A stretch of 64,000 nucleotides of DNA. Source: Enoplosus armatus. Its lineage: Eukaryota; Chordata; Actinopteri; Centrarchiformes; Enoplosidae. The stretch is taken from positions 7,252,501 to 7,316,500 of the forward strand of contig NC_092198.1 in NCBI RefSeq assembly GCF_043641665.1, in the 5' to 3' direction. Positions within the stretch are counted from its first letter, which is position 1, and each line of letters opens with the position of its first letter. The notes beneath the pieces are model-generated. The model did no database searches and had not been told where the DNA came from. It worked only from the letters and a program-made list of their open reading frames with translations. Both the position numbers and the translations under genes were made by a program. Shown here piece by piece: positions 38,422-51,766 of the stretch.

Positions 38422-40229
38422 CACAAGCCCTCACAGACCTATAAGTGCCTGTCCTTAAGCATTAAAACATACAGAGGCCCCGGGATGGGCAGAGGGAGAA
38501 ACCGGAACATCGGTCAGCTCAGATCCAAAAGACGACACAAGGGTGGACATAAGGCGGAAACAATTTTAAGACTACTTATTAGCATTTTCCTCTAAACATA
38601 CATTATTGCTGTCATCTCGAGCATAATAACCACCACTAACATGACATCCTGCAGCCTCTGCCTCCCAGCGGCCTTCTCGCAGCATTCATCACTTACTCTT
38701 TGATAGAGTAACAGATATCTGAAAAGATTTCTCAGGTTTCACAGGGAATACAGCACATTCAAAAGCAGAAAGTAGGGTATTGGTGGTAAGGTTTTTTTTC
38801 TAGCTCCTGTTAAATGTCTTTTTTAAACAGCATTCAAATGTCAACAACAGTTGTAACATTATTTTGAAATACAGATAAGGAGGCAAAGAAAGAAAACCCA
38901 GGTTCACTGCGTGTGTAGGTAAAGCTATCATATGCAAAATGCAGTACGGAGTGGTGGTTGGTTGATGTGGTATCAATCTTTTCATCTAAAGCAATACGCC
39001 CATTTCTTCCTTTTTACTATTCCCTTAACTTCAGCGAGTGACAGAATAATATGTCTGTCTGCGTTCAAGGTGGTGATGCATGCAGAGGAATGCACACAGA
39101 GATTTTGTTTAATTTTGGGTCCACAAAATAAACAGATTTGAAGTCGACACAACTACAAAGTGGAAATCATCACATTGGCCGAGCCACATGAAACAATAAC
39201 TATTAAGTCATTCTCCTGCCCTCTTAAAATCCGTAATATGTTGAGTCTGTTAATCGTTTCCTCGCTGGGTAGGGACATGCTGAAATGTGCTGACAATCAA
39301 AATAGCATTTGGTTTATTTTCTCTCCTCATGGTTACCCTGTATACATGAACATAAAACACGAAATGCAACTCATGGCACTAGCCTCAGTACCCTGCCAAG
39401 CAATGACTGTGTGTGTTTGTGTGTGTGTGTGCGCCTTTTTACCCTGTTGGTTATCTTGATTGTTTCCTTCCACGTCTTCTCTTCAAAAAGTTTTCATGTT
39501 TCTCGAGGGTGAAACTTTATGTCGAATGTGGTCTCGGGGTTTGGTTATTTTTGAAAGCAAATGCGGAGGAAATATCCCAAACATTTTAACGGCCTTTCTT
39601 CAAAGGAAGTCGACTCTCTGTTTGAATTTAATTAACAGACAGAATTGAGATTGGCCTTAAATAGCTTGGCTTTTTATTGTGCTTTTCAGAACTAAAACAT
39701 AAACCACATTTAGCAGTCATCAAGTCTACGAATCACCACCCCGGTTTATTTAAGCACAAAATTAGGCTAAAATGGGAGAAATCTTTATGAACATAGTGGT
39801 ACATTTCTGGGACAAGCTTGACTTGAGTGCAGGCATTCACACCCAAGATGCTGTCTGTAGTTGATAACAGCTTATATTACAAGATAAATATGGAAATTAG
39901 ACAATTACATATACCCTGGCTCTAATGTAATGTTTTACACAATATTAGCAACTCCTAAAAGTATTTTTGGTTATTTGTGCCTTTTTTCAGGTGGCAGACA
40001 GTCCAGAAATGACAAAGGCTCTCCTTCAGGATATGGTCTGCATCATAGTTGACCAGGACTCCCCATATAAACAACTTTTAATGACAGACAGGCAAACTAA
40101 AAGGACAGTTGATGTAAAAACAAACATTTTCTTTATCAGAATAAGTTTAATTAAACTACTACATTATTCATGGAGAGATTTGTAAAAAAAAAAGAAAGCC
40201 TTTGATGTGCATGTCATCATTGTCCTGTG

Positions 40230-40440
40230 AAAACCTTGCATCTCCAGAACATCAACTTTTATGAGCTGAAAAAGCAGCCCAATTTTCAGCTTTGTGACGA
40301 TGCATTTTTCAGATAATTCAATGGGGGTTTTAAAGCTTTAGAAGTGGGAACACTGAATCCTATTTCAAAAATTCTAATTCCCTAAATTCGGAGACACATG
40401 GTTTTCACTGGACAGGGATGGCATGCACATGAAAGAGACT
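40230..40440. mobile_element. Possible interspersed repeat
   Basis: Phrases such as gagctgaaaaagcagcccaa and atggttttcactggacaggg feel like recurrent fish repeat sequence. I cannot name a family, so this is a weak call. Confidence 0.25.
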
Positions 40441-41070
40441 GTTTACAAATCTTTCCATAATTATTTTTTGACCCGTTATAATAGTCCATATGCTATACAA
40501 AAGTAAGGCCAGGCTTTGTGCATCTGATCCACATCCCCTCGGCTCAACATGACAAAGAGCCCACCCCCGAGGCCAGTCTCAGTACTGCAGAGCTGGGATG
40601 AAACCTCTGCTATAAAGGAAGGAAGTATGGAAGAAAGGAAGTGAGGAGTGGTCCAGATGTGGAAGAGCTGGGTGCCTCAGAAAGGAAGGGGTGTAAGGGC
40701 AGGTAAAGTGACAGCACTTGTACATGTGTGTGATGTCTTCATGCTGGTCCCAGTGGGCTGTAGATTTTAACAGAGCATGGATCACAATTACTGTTCCTCA
40801 GAGGGAGAACAGCAGAGAGGGAACTGAAGGCTCGCTCGCTCTCTCTCGTACACACACGCACACACATACATCTGCTTTGTTCCTTTAGTCCAGCAGCTGA
40901 AATTCCCATCAGAACTTTACATCGTAAAGCCCCATCATCATCATCGCTGCCTCTCTTTGGTTTTCTCCTTTGTACTTCCATCTTGCTCTCCATTCTTTCA
41001 TCCATAGGTCACACACTATTCTCTTACAATATTTATAAAACTGAATAGAAGTGTGTTTACTTTAATTTGT

Positions 41071-41071
<1 letters not shown>

Positions 41072-41117
<46 letters not shown>
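41072..41117. repeat. (TG)n microsatellite
   Basis: About 22 TG units. Confidence 0.95.
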
Positions 41118-41680
41118 AGCGGGCCTCAGCAGTGAAACCATCAGCTAGTTTGAAGTTTGTCCCCTCAGGGCTCCATCCAAGAACAAAGATGGTAAAAGTT
41201 TAATTCTTCAACACACAAAGCTCAATGAAAAGACTATAATCTATGCAGCATTCTAAGCGTGTGTGAGTGTATGTTATGGATATCTACACTTTACGACGCA
41301 CACAATCTTGACAGAGTGTCAAAGCCTCTGTAGAAGTGTTGCACATGGTTGTTCAGGGTGTCACAGAGGTGACAGCAGTGATGACTAAAGCAGAAGTCAC
41401 ATCAGTTGGTGACACGAGGCATGAAATAAGCCACCTCAGAGGCAACATCTTGCCAGCTCATTACATTCACTTGGACAGCGGCCTTTAACACACAGTACCA
41501 CCTAGAGAGCAGCACAGCCCCCCCACACTGCAACAATCATCTCACAGAGAGCAGACAGCCAGCGGAATGGCCTCGTGTAAATCTCCAAATCCAACAAATC
41601 AAAAGTAAGAAAGAAGTGAGAAAAAGAGAAAAGCTAATTGCAGCTTTGTGTTCTTTCAGACGTGCAACAAAAAGCACATT

Positions 41681-41684
<4 letters not shown>

Positions 41685-41749
<65 letters not shown>
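41685..41749. repeat. (TG)n microsatellite
   Basis: About 32 TG units. Confidence 0.95.
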
Positions 41750-41751
<2 letters not shown>

Positions 41752-42308
41752 ACATTCCAAGTCCTGAAGTGGCTTGAGGGTCAGAGGTGAGTCGTATGCA
41801 GCTCCTCATCAGCTCTCCTGGGGGGGCTGGTCTCACAGACACACAAACACACACACTTGTTGACCACAAAGCATAGTCTACAAAGTTGCAAGTTAACTTG
41901 CCTCCCACTCCCCACTTTAACTTGTCTCTCATGTGTTTGACTGTCAGTATGTGTTTTCAGTAAAAACAGCATTTCCATATAGAAGCCGTGAAGTGAAATG
42001 TCCACCTGTGGGTTTTTCACTCTCTCTACTCATTTATTCAACTGACTTTTGCTCACTTTTCCTCCTTTCATAATGTATTTGTCTGAATACACACACACAC
42101 ACAGGACACGCCCACATATAGCCGGCTCCCCTCCACTCTGCTTTAAAGCATTGCCTATCCAAACAGGAAAGTGGCCTCTGCCCCAGCAGCAGTTGAGGGC
42201 ACAGCAGTGGAGATTTCATTAGTCACAGCTAACAGGCTAATTATCCGCTTCAGCGCACCTGTAAAACTTAACTGTGTGTCAATCTCACACAATCGCAGAC
42301 ACTGCATA

Positions 42309-42310
<2 letters not shown>

Positions 42311-42346
<36 letters not shown>
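42311..42346. repeat. (TG)n microsatellite
   Basis: About 18 TG units followed by GGGTGGGT. Confidence 0.9.
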
Positions 42347-42353
<7 letters not shown>

Positions 42354-45300
42354 TTGTGGACATGTGGGTCGGTGGGCAGGTGTGAACTGGTGGGTGTGTA
42401 ACAAACCCGTCTGTTCCTGTGTTAATATGTGAACTGCGTGTCAATCAGGCCTCTGTGGGCATGTGAGCATTTTATGTGCAACAGTATGGCTGGCAATCAA
42501 AGCTACAGGTTATTTACTTGACTTCATAAGAAAGTCAAAATCATGACTTTGTAACTGAACAGGCGATAACTGTAGTTGTATTTGCCTTCATCAGCTCCTA
42601 GAAATGTCATCAATTACAATTAATTGCTCCCATGTTGTTTTTTCACTTAAATAGTATCATCATTGTCCTTGTAGAGTAAAGACTATTGGCAATAGGTGAG
42701 TTTTCACTTTTAAATTAATAACTGTGAATTGGCAGTGACACTGTGTCACATACCAATATTTCACGGTCTCAGTTCCACTGGTTTAGCCTAATGATACTGG
42801 ACAGAGAAATTCTTCTCTGGCTAGATTCCCTGTGACACTCTTTTGATTGGAGCAGAAGTGGAGGAGAAGGAAAAGAGAAAATTTCAAACAATCAAATGCC
42901 CCTTTACCCTGTTTGACGGTTTAGGGTTTCGGTGTTTAAAAATAGCCTTAAATAGAGAGGTGAAAGAGAGCGGGAGCTGCTGATGTGTCTTGTGCTGAAG
43001 AGTCTTTGAGGTTGAGGGAATTTCTCACCATTTTACTGCAAGCGCCAAAAACCCGCATCCTGCCCCATGAATACAGACACACACACAGAGACACCGGTAC
43101 CCCCTGCCTGGCAGCCCCTTTGTAGCCATGTTGTGATTGTATCAGATGTGGAGCGATAGAGGTTAGGAGTATGGGGGTGTTGGTAAGGGGATGTGTGAAT
43201 TTGTAATGTGCTTATGCTGGGACCGCAAAGACAGGAGATAGGGGCACCAAAGCTGTGTTATACTCCCACACACTCACTCAAACACACACACACTCTCACA
43301 CACTGTAGGGAGTGGAACTCTATAGCTCTCTGAACTCCTTTCATCCTACTGAAGGTGGAAGTCAGTGCAGGGTTTCCTGGAGTCACAGCGAGATTCAGCA
43401 CTCTCTATATCCTCTACAAAACTGCTGCCTGCTGACAGCATGTGTGTGTGTGTATGTGTGTGTCTTCACGTGGTTCAAAGGCTCAGAGTGCACAATGTTG
43501 AGGTGAGCTATCAGTGTGCGATCTCTGAGGCTATATGTATAACATATCACAGTTTGAATTATTGCATTAGCCCATATAGCACCTTTATTAAGGTGGCTCT
43601 GCAGAGGCAAGGGTTTTACTTATTCTGGACAGTTCTGTTCCTCTGAAGTACACGACTACAACTGCAGGGCCTTTTAAGATCACATCGTTGAGCCTCCATG
43701 TGTGGCTGAGGTCCTAGAAGGTCACCAGAAGCTAAAGAAGGAGCAGCAAATGGTGTCACTTCCCTTAACGCCAGGTTAGAGGTCAAAGGTGAGCCACATT
43801 GGACTGTTGGACTGGACAAAGACGACATACCTACAGCACACTGCACTGGCACATTAAAGCCATGGTAGTTTGTCACACTCATTTTCGTTTATACTCATTT
43901 AGTGCTTACTATTTTTTCTGGCATTTTTGGATTCCTTTTCACAAATCCTTTAGTCATTTTATAAACTATACCACATTTATTGATTGTAAAACATATGTAT
44001 CTAATTATTATTTAATAATTTGATGTAAAACAGGTGATCAGAACAAGTAAAAGCTATATAGTTGCAGTCAAGTTAACTAAAGAGACTAACATGCTTTCTT
44101 AGACTATAATCACATAAGGTTGATGAACTTATATAACACATATGATGAATTGTCAAGGTAGTTCTCCTGAGCTTCAGTCGAGTTCAATTAATTTCAATTG
44201 GTGCTCAGTCAAGTCAGATGAGTAACTGATCTCAGTTACCACAGCAGCTCCTCAAAGCCTCAGAGATCATCTGCCTTCATCTTATGGTTCAAATTCCTCC
44301 CTCAACCTAATTTGTCCCTCTCTAGGCCAGTTAACGAAATGAATGAGCAAAAACATTTAAAAAGAACGCTTGTGACAAACCACTTTCTTTGTCTCCATCT
44401 TAGCAAAGGCTTTCTTTCATCCCTTAAACCCACCCCGTCTCTTAAGTTTGACAGGCAGACTTGCTGACTGTGGTGATTTTGTGTGTGCAGCGGACCATGA
44501 CACACCCATAGCCGCATATACTATATACACTTAACATATGGGTGTGCCTCTAAAGCGCTACACGACTGATCGCCTGACTCGTGGAATTTAAACAACATCT
44601 ATTACTGTTGTTTACTGGAGATTAGTCACTTATGATGTGGCACAAATCTTTCTTTTGTGTTTTTCACCTAACTGTGCTCTACGAAGCATGAGTGTGAACA
44701 AAAACAAATCTTACGGTGCTACACACTGAATTTGGAGGTGCAGATGCAGGCGTGGAGCAACAAGGGCTGGGAATGTTTCAGTAATACTCATAATAACTCC
44801 TGATTTGATTCAAGTTTGATTAGGGCACTATGATGTGGCTACAAAACAACTCTTGCCAAATATGGTCAATGTACTCTGCAAAGGAGCAAGCTATAAACTT
44901 TTTAAAGCCACCTTTCAAGTCTACACTGGGTTGCTTTACAGCACTTTTACATTGGCTTCAACATTCAGCCATGGTCACCCTGTCAGTGTATTTCAGTATT
45001 TGTTCTCCATGCTGCTGCTGATGTGTTACAGGGTTTTTTTTTGTATTCTCAATGCATACAGCTTAAAAATGTGGCTATATATTTCGTTTTAGTTTGTAAG
45101 ATTAGTTCTGATGCTATTAAAAAAAAACTGAAAGAGATGCTACAAATGAATTAATTGTTACGATGTGACACACCGGCTCTTTGAGAGTCACGGTCCTGAA
45201 ATCACTTCCTGTCTAGACGCCAGTCCACTAGCTTCTGTAATTCAATGCAATTACTCAATGAAGGTTTTATTCACCTCTCCTGAAAAAGTGGAACATGTTT

Positions 45301-45634
45301 TTTTACCTTCTATATTCAAAGACAAATTAGTATCTATGGCACTACAGCACTTGCTATTAGAAGTTGAACCCTTTGTGATTTTAACAATAAATAATTAGTG
45401 TTAAAAAAATCCACTTCTTTTTTCAAAGACATCAGGGCACATAACTTTGTAACTGCTGGTTTCTCCCTTAATCATAATAACACCTAAGTTTTTTTAGGCC
45501 TCCCTGTCTGTTGTCACAGGTCACCACTCGACCAACCTTAATTTAAATAAGCAATATTACATCATCTTTACCAGCTGCAACAGCATGTGGCTGGTATTGT
45601 TTTCACCTTGTGAGTCCGTGTGTGGTGTTTATAC

Positions 45635-45652
45635 GTCTGTCTGTCTGTCTGT
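45635..45652. repeat. Short (GTCT)n array
   Basis: About four and a half GTCT units at the left edge of a probable interspersed repeat. Confidence 0.8.
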
Positions 45653-45910
45653 GGACAGATTTTGTCAACGCAATAGCGTCACAATCGTGTAAGATGCAGT
45701 CACGAAACTTTAGCAGGTGTGTAGTCGATTCAAAATGAAGGCCGAGTTAGAAGATAGATGTGGTCCGAGAAACGGCGTCGGAAGTAGGGGGTAGGAAGTA
45801 AGGAAGGGGGCATTGGCCCTCCTGAGTACTCATGTAATAATGTAATAATGACTACTGAGTACTCATGGGTCGGAACATCAACATATTGATGGGTGTGTCG
45901 CGGCTGGTGT
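45650..45910 (+). mobile_element. Percomorph interspersed repeat, degraded
   Basis: The blocks caacgcaatagcgtcacaat, gatgcagtcacgaaacttt, aaaatgaaggccgagtt and gcgtcggaagtaggggg are recalled as a recurrent unit in percomorph genomes. A local duplication of actactgagtactcatg-like text follows near 45822-45870. Class unknown. Confidence 0.5.
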
Positions 45911-46171
45911 GGTCCCATAACAAGATGGTCTCTCGTTTAAAATGACTGATGGATTGAACTACTGGAAACACTGTCGCGTTAAAGTAGGTTAATGTATATT
46001 CCAGTGCTTGAATTTTGGTAATTTGTGTAATTACAAATCTCAATGGGATTTTGAACAGGTATTGTCAGTTTTGGTTTCACTTCAGCGCTCCATCCTGATT
46101 ATCTTTGTACTGATGCCACCAACTCCTGGAGTGGTGCACACTATAGCCACATGCGATGCTGACAGGCGCGT

Positions 46172-46209
<38 letters not shown>
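46172..46209. repeat. (CA)n microsatellite
   Basis: About 19 CA units. A further small (CA)n(GA)n array follows at about 46333-46364. Confidence 0.95.
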
Positions 46210-46211
<2 letters not shown>

Positions 46212-46334
46212 CAAGATCAGAGGATTTCCTGCTGCCAAGTGTGGTCATGGCGGCGGGAGGGCACCTCCTGGCACAGAGCCTTAGCTGGACAGCACGGTGG
46301 GGAAGAGGAGAGTGTTTACACACTTGCACCACCA

Positions 46335-46365
<31 letters not shown>

Positions 46366-46519
46366 CAAGGTCTGGCTCCTGTCCCCCTCTGCTTCTCCAT
46401 ATAATATATCAAAGCATCTCTGGGTGTCTATGGATCTCAGAAAATCCGCCCTCACTTCCTCAGCCAACATACTCTCTTCATCTCTCTCTCATGCTCTCTC
46501 ATGCTCTCTCTCTCTCTCT

Positions 46520-46641
<122 letters not shown>

Positions 46642-49600
46642 GCATGGTGATGAAGGATGGTACCTCTCCTCTCTCCGGTCTCCAGCTGATGTACACACAC
46701 CATTCCTGACAAAACACCTGGAATAACACCACACACACACACACACACACAGTGGCCAGAGTCCCTGCAATGCTGCTGGGCCAAGATAACCAAAAAGCAA
46801 AACTCACACAACTGAACTGTTGTGTTAGACGTGACTGTGGTATCATTATGCTAATAAACGAAAAAGATACCTGCACTCCGATGTGTATGTTACGTCTTTG
46901 TCTCTTTTCATGAAATTTCAACCAAGGTACTTCTCATCAGGCTATCACCAAATAAACTCCCATCATACCATAGCTGTGGGTTTGTAGATTTTTGGACAAC
47001 ATGCCACGTCAGCAACATTACTGTCACAGAAAATTATATCAATTGTTTTTACGCGCGTACATTATTCATTTGACCTCATTTTCACTTCTTCCTTAATATG
47101 ACTGCTCTCTCTGCCAAATGGCAGACACAAGGCTTCAGAGGGCAAGACTGAGCTGGAGGACACAGTGGAACAAATGGCCTGAACCAAGACAGCAAAAGAG
47201 AGACAAGGCGAGAGATAGAGAAATAATACAGTCTCACTGTATCTCTGTTCACTTCCTGGTCAGGAGGAGGAGGAGGAAGAGGAGCTGGAGGAATAAAAAG
47301 ATAAGAGAAAAAACAGTAGAGCCATTCATAGAGCATGGTCCGTAGGGAATGTGGTGCTTTATGTAAAGAGGAACAGTGTGTGTTTGAGCAAAAGGAACTC
47401 ATTGAATAGGTAAAATGATTAAATATATTTAAAGAAAAATGAAAGCCTGTTTGATCTATATGTAGACACAAATACAGTATACAGTGTGCCATGCGTGTGG
47501 TCTCGTCCTCTCATCCTGTTTAGGAAGGAGAGAGAGACCCCTGTTTCCTTTGGCTCTGAACCCTCTGTTGTGACTACATTACAGCCCCTCCATCACCACC
47601 CCCAACTCCATATGTCTCTCATAGTCAACCCTCTCCACCAGAGTCCATATGAACAGGGTTCAAACCCTCGGCTTTCAACAGTCGCCTCTCTCTTTTAATT
47701 AAACTATTTAAGGTTTTAGACAACACATGACAAATATCTTGTCTTGTTGCTATCATTTTATCAGTTGGATAGGTGACTATGCAAATGTACACTGTAGTGT
47801 TTGGTCTCGTCATCACAGTGAAATTGCCAGGCAACCTGTGCTGTAGCTGGAGACTCTCTGCACAGAGGTACTAGGCGGATAAATTGTTGTTCTCAAGAAA
47901 CAGTAACAGCGTGAAACGATTCGATTCGAGTCGATTTTACATTTTGTGTGTGTGCGGAGTAGAAAACAATACAAAATGTTAATTAGTAAGATTTAGAAGT
48001 GCTGGCTAAGCAGCTCTAGCGGCGTCCTCTATGCACAGACATGAGTGGTATTGATCTTCTCATTTAACACTTACAAAGTGAATAAGGTTATTTCCAAAAT
48101 ATGTTGGAATGTTTTCTTAAAGAAAAAAAATGTCTTTTTAAATGCACAATAATATCTTTGTCTTACATGATCATGTCAAACTAATAGGATATACATACAG
48201 GCAGTAAGAGAAAGAGAGGAAACCTGGAGTGAATTTCTTCATGTTTACCCAAAATATACAGAGCCCAATTCCCTCCATCCCAGCAGAGCGCTGACAAATC
48301 CGCCGACCGCTTATCAAATTAAACCCCCGTTAGCACCATAAACATACAGGCTCACACACTCGTACAAACAACCCATTAACAGCACAAACATGCTAGCGCC
48401 TCCCACATGTAGCCACCTTGCCTGCTCAGAGTGTGTTACAGGCTCTACTAATAATCCTGCACACTGAACTAGACGTGACTCAGACCCCAGCAAACTGGTC
48501 TGTATGTCACAAACTGCCCCATACAGTGTGTGCTCGTGACCTGTGCCGTCAACTGTCAGCGCCTGTCACACTGCGTGTGCGGAAGCACGCGCAGATTGAG
48601 CCTCACAACGTCACACCTGATGAGACACGGCACCCTGCATGGAGTCCACAGTCTAATTCTTTCCATGCGCGCTTGTTAACATGTAGGATTTTCTTTGCAG
48701 CCACCATAAAGCAGAGTGCACAGGTAACACAATCTCATGAAACTTCGCTCTGTCTCGCAGCTGCTAGAGGGATTTACTTCATAATGCAGTAACGTAAACC
48801 CCAAAAGTAAGACATTGCCGTAAAAAGGACAATTTCATCTGTCTTCCTTCCTCTTCCTGTGTGGCCCCCAGGGGACACATGGCTAGTTGTTGAGGGTGAG
48901 AGATTGGGGGAAGCAGAGAGTAAATGGAACACTTAATGTGCACTCCATCAACATAAACCAATCGTCAGATGATTTTCAGGTAGACAGCGGTGTAGGTACG
49001 TTTATGGGCCGTATCCTAGGAACGGATAGGAGTTGAGGGGAAACCCAGGGGTGAGCAGAGACGTCCAAGACCCAAACTCAGGGACGTAAAAGAGAAAGGG
49101 GCAAAAACAATCCTGCGTCGGTTCCAGTAAAGACAGTCTATGCATCATTAAACAATGCAGCTGATGCTTCCTCAACACATTTCTCTCAGCCATACAGTTT
49201 AGCTCAATTGCACTGGCATGAAATGATTCACTCAATCAAACGTAATAGAAAGCACATCAGGAACATCCGTTTCTCACACTTCCCTCTTTTTAAGATGACA
49301 CAAGCAAGTAGGGCCACGTCTCAAAGTCTTTGTAAATGTATTAACAATTTGGCATAACTTCTTCTGACACATCATGATGCGTTACTTTGGAGGCCTGTAG
49401 AAATAGACATAACTCGTGCAATGGCCTCGCTCTTTTACTCAGCATTTGGTCTGGTTTGTAAAAAGTTTATAGTCGTTTGGTGAAACATGCTGAAGAGCCA
49501 TTTTGTTGCTGGCGGAATGATTTCTGAAAGCAGACCCGCTTCTGGATTAAATTCAGTATTCTAAGTATTCATTACTTAACATTGCTTCTTTCCATGACTT

Positions 49601-51655
49601 TCCATGCTCACCACTGTAAAAAAGCATCCAATCACCTCTATTTAAGAATGCTCCCTCATAAAAAGTGGATCAAGAAGCTATTTTCATTGTTTATTTGTGT
49701 GCTCCGTAGAGAGGTAGTCTGTGGCTCTTAAATTGCCCTGAAAAGAATCCAAACAGCAAATCTATAGTTTTGCCTCCTCCCTTTCTTCTTCTTCCTCCTC
49801 CTCCTCCTCTCTGGAATTCTACTCTCTCTATATTCTAATAAATCTGAAGGGGCCTTTTCCACTTTTACAGGAACAGCAACTCATTAAATGGTTGATTTCA
49901 GATGGCAGAGTGTGAATGTTTTGAGTTAACTTTATTGATCTGTGAGAGAAACTGACGTCCCCTCCGGCACATGGGCAGTAGATTTACACCTCCGCCATTT
50001 AAAGACACCTCTAAACCCAGATGGCCACCGGCCCGCTCTCTCCTGTGCTGTCCTGGCAGAGACAGTGTGGTCGTCTCTCCTGCACACAAACTCATATAAA
50101 CGCAGCAAAAAGGCCTCGAAAAAGGATATTTTATTCACTTACCTGCATGAATACACCTCTCTCCTCCAAGGACTGTAGTGATGCGTAACAGCCTGTTAGT
50201 TCATGCCTGGTTTACTTCAGCCTCCTTGGGGCTTCAACTCTGGCTGTCTGTAGCACATAAAGAGGTTGAATGGCAGTCATACAGAACAAATTCAAATAAA
50301 TGAATGATTCAATTTTTAAATGATTATTTGAGGGCGAGTCCAGGGTGGATGGAAGACGGGGAGCATTGATAAACTCCCCAGGCCACATTTTAGCCCATAA
50401 ACACAAAATTAATTACTTGCAACCTAGCTCACTGGACCACGAGACGAAAGGCGAAGGATTTTATTCTTCTATGACATATTTTTGAAAGACGGCAGTGCCT
50501 TCTCTGAGCTCTTTGAGCATGAACAGACAAACTCAGGGAAATACAAACGGCCTGAAAAAACGTCACAGCTTAATTGAGGAGTCTTTGGTGTTTCAGATCC
50601 TGCAACTCGTATTTGCCCTCCCTTCGCCGTATCAGCCAGGGAGAGCTTGGTCTGTCTCCTCTGTATGACATCACTCGCAGAGTATGAGCCATTTCCCATA
50701 AACCTACATGGTCCCCAGGGTTTCCAACCCATGAGATCAGGGAATAAGCAGGGTGATTACGAAGATGCAAGACCGCTTTTATCAGGAGTAAGTAAAATTT
50801 TATCTTGTCCATTTTGTTTAACATACCAACAGGTCCCTGTGAGAGCCACACATTCATTCATTTTGAAACATGTATTCATTCAAACCTCATCTCTGTGTGT
50901 CCTATTAATCTGTTTAGAGTCTCTCTTCTGTCTCTCTCTCTGTATTTGTCTCTCTCTCTCCCCCTCAGGGCTGAAAGCTGTGAGGCTGTAAGGTCCCTTT
51001 CTTCCCACAACTGCTCTCAATCGCCCTTGTGACTGCTCGGCTGTCAATCACTTAAACATCAGACCCACACAGAGCAGATCAAGCCTGCTGGTATATATGC
51101 ACGCACACACACACTCCCCAACATACAGACAAAAAAAAAAACAGGGTTTGTAGGGGGAGTGCAGAGATGAAGGGGGTCCTGTCAGCACCTGCTGGGCTTC
51201 ACTGGAGAATCTGCGGAGACACAGATACATTCACACATGCACATACACACCGCAGGGCACTAGTTGTAAAAGGTACCACTTTAATTTTGGTCGTATTTAC
51301 ACAGCCTCCCCCCAAGTTGCCTCCAACCATGGTGTCCCACCGAGTCAGTATGAGCCACTCTGCCCTTTAACCGAGGAAAGCACTGGGCAGCTGAGAACCA
51401 CGATGCAAAACACACATGGATAGAAATTACAAAGAGACACACAGGAACATGCATGTACGACAAGTCAAGGGAAGTCTGAGGTCATACAGTTTGTCATACA
51501 CACATGTACAGACACACTAACATATCAACACACACCTAATGTCAGGTATTTTCTATGAGCAAGGGAATCTTACACAAATATACAGACTCAATTCTCGAGG
51601 TCCCTTCTTATGAACGCAGAACCTCTCAATTAATTTCATCTGTTTCTGTCCAAAA

Positions 51656-51766
<111 letters not shown>

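Larger units (their letters stand above)
33836..45640. other. Intergenic, no gene seen (fourth part of the desert)
   Basis: It holds (TG)n/(CA)n arrays at 38101-38159, 38362-38418, 41072-41117, 41685-41749 and 42311-42346, and probable repeat copies at 35505-35610 and 40230-40440. Unique-looking sequence around 39541-39660 is a possible noncoding element. Several open frames of 60-100 codons look random. Confidence 0.6.

Noticed and set aside
47640..47690. tRNA B-box-like gggttcaaaccc
   Set aside because: No A box and no cloverleaf partner sequences are found upstream, so it is neither a tRNA nor a clear tRNA-derived SINE.
48418..48792. 124-codon + strand open frame without microsatellite content
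   Set aside because: It opens at TTG, shows no family resemblance, and has no splice or promoter context. Its length is compatible with chance in a slightly GC-richer patch.
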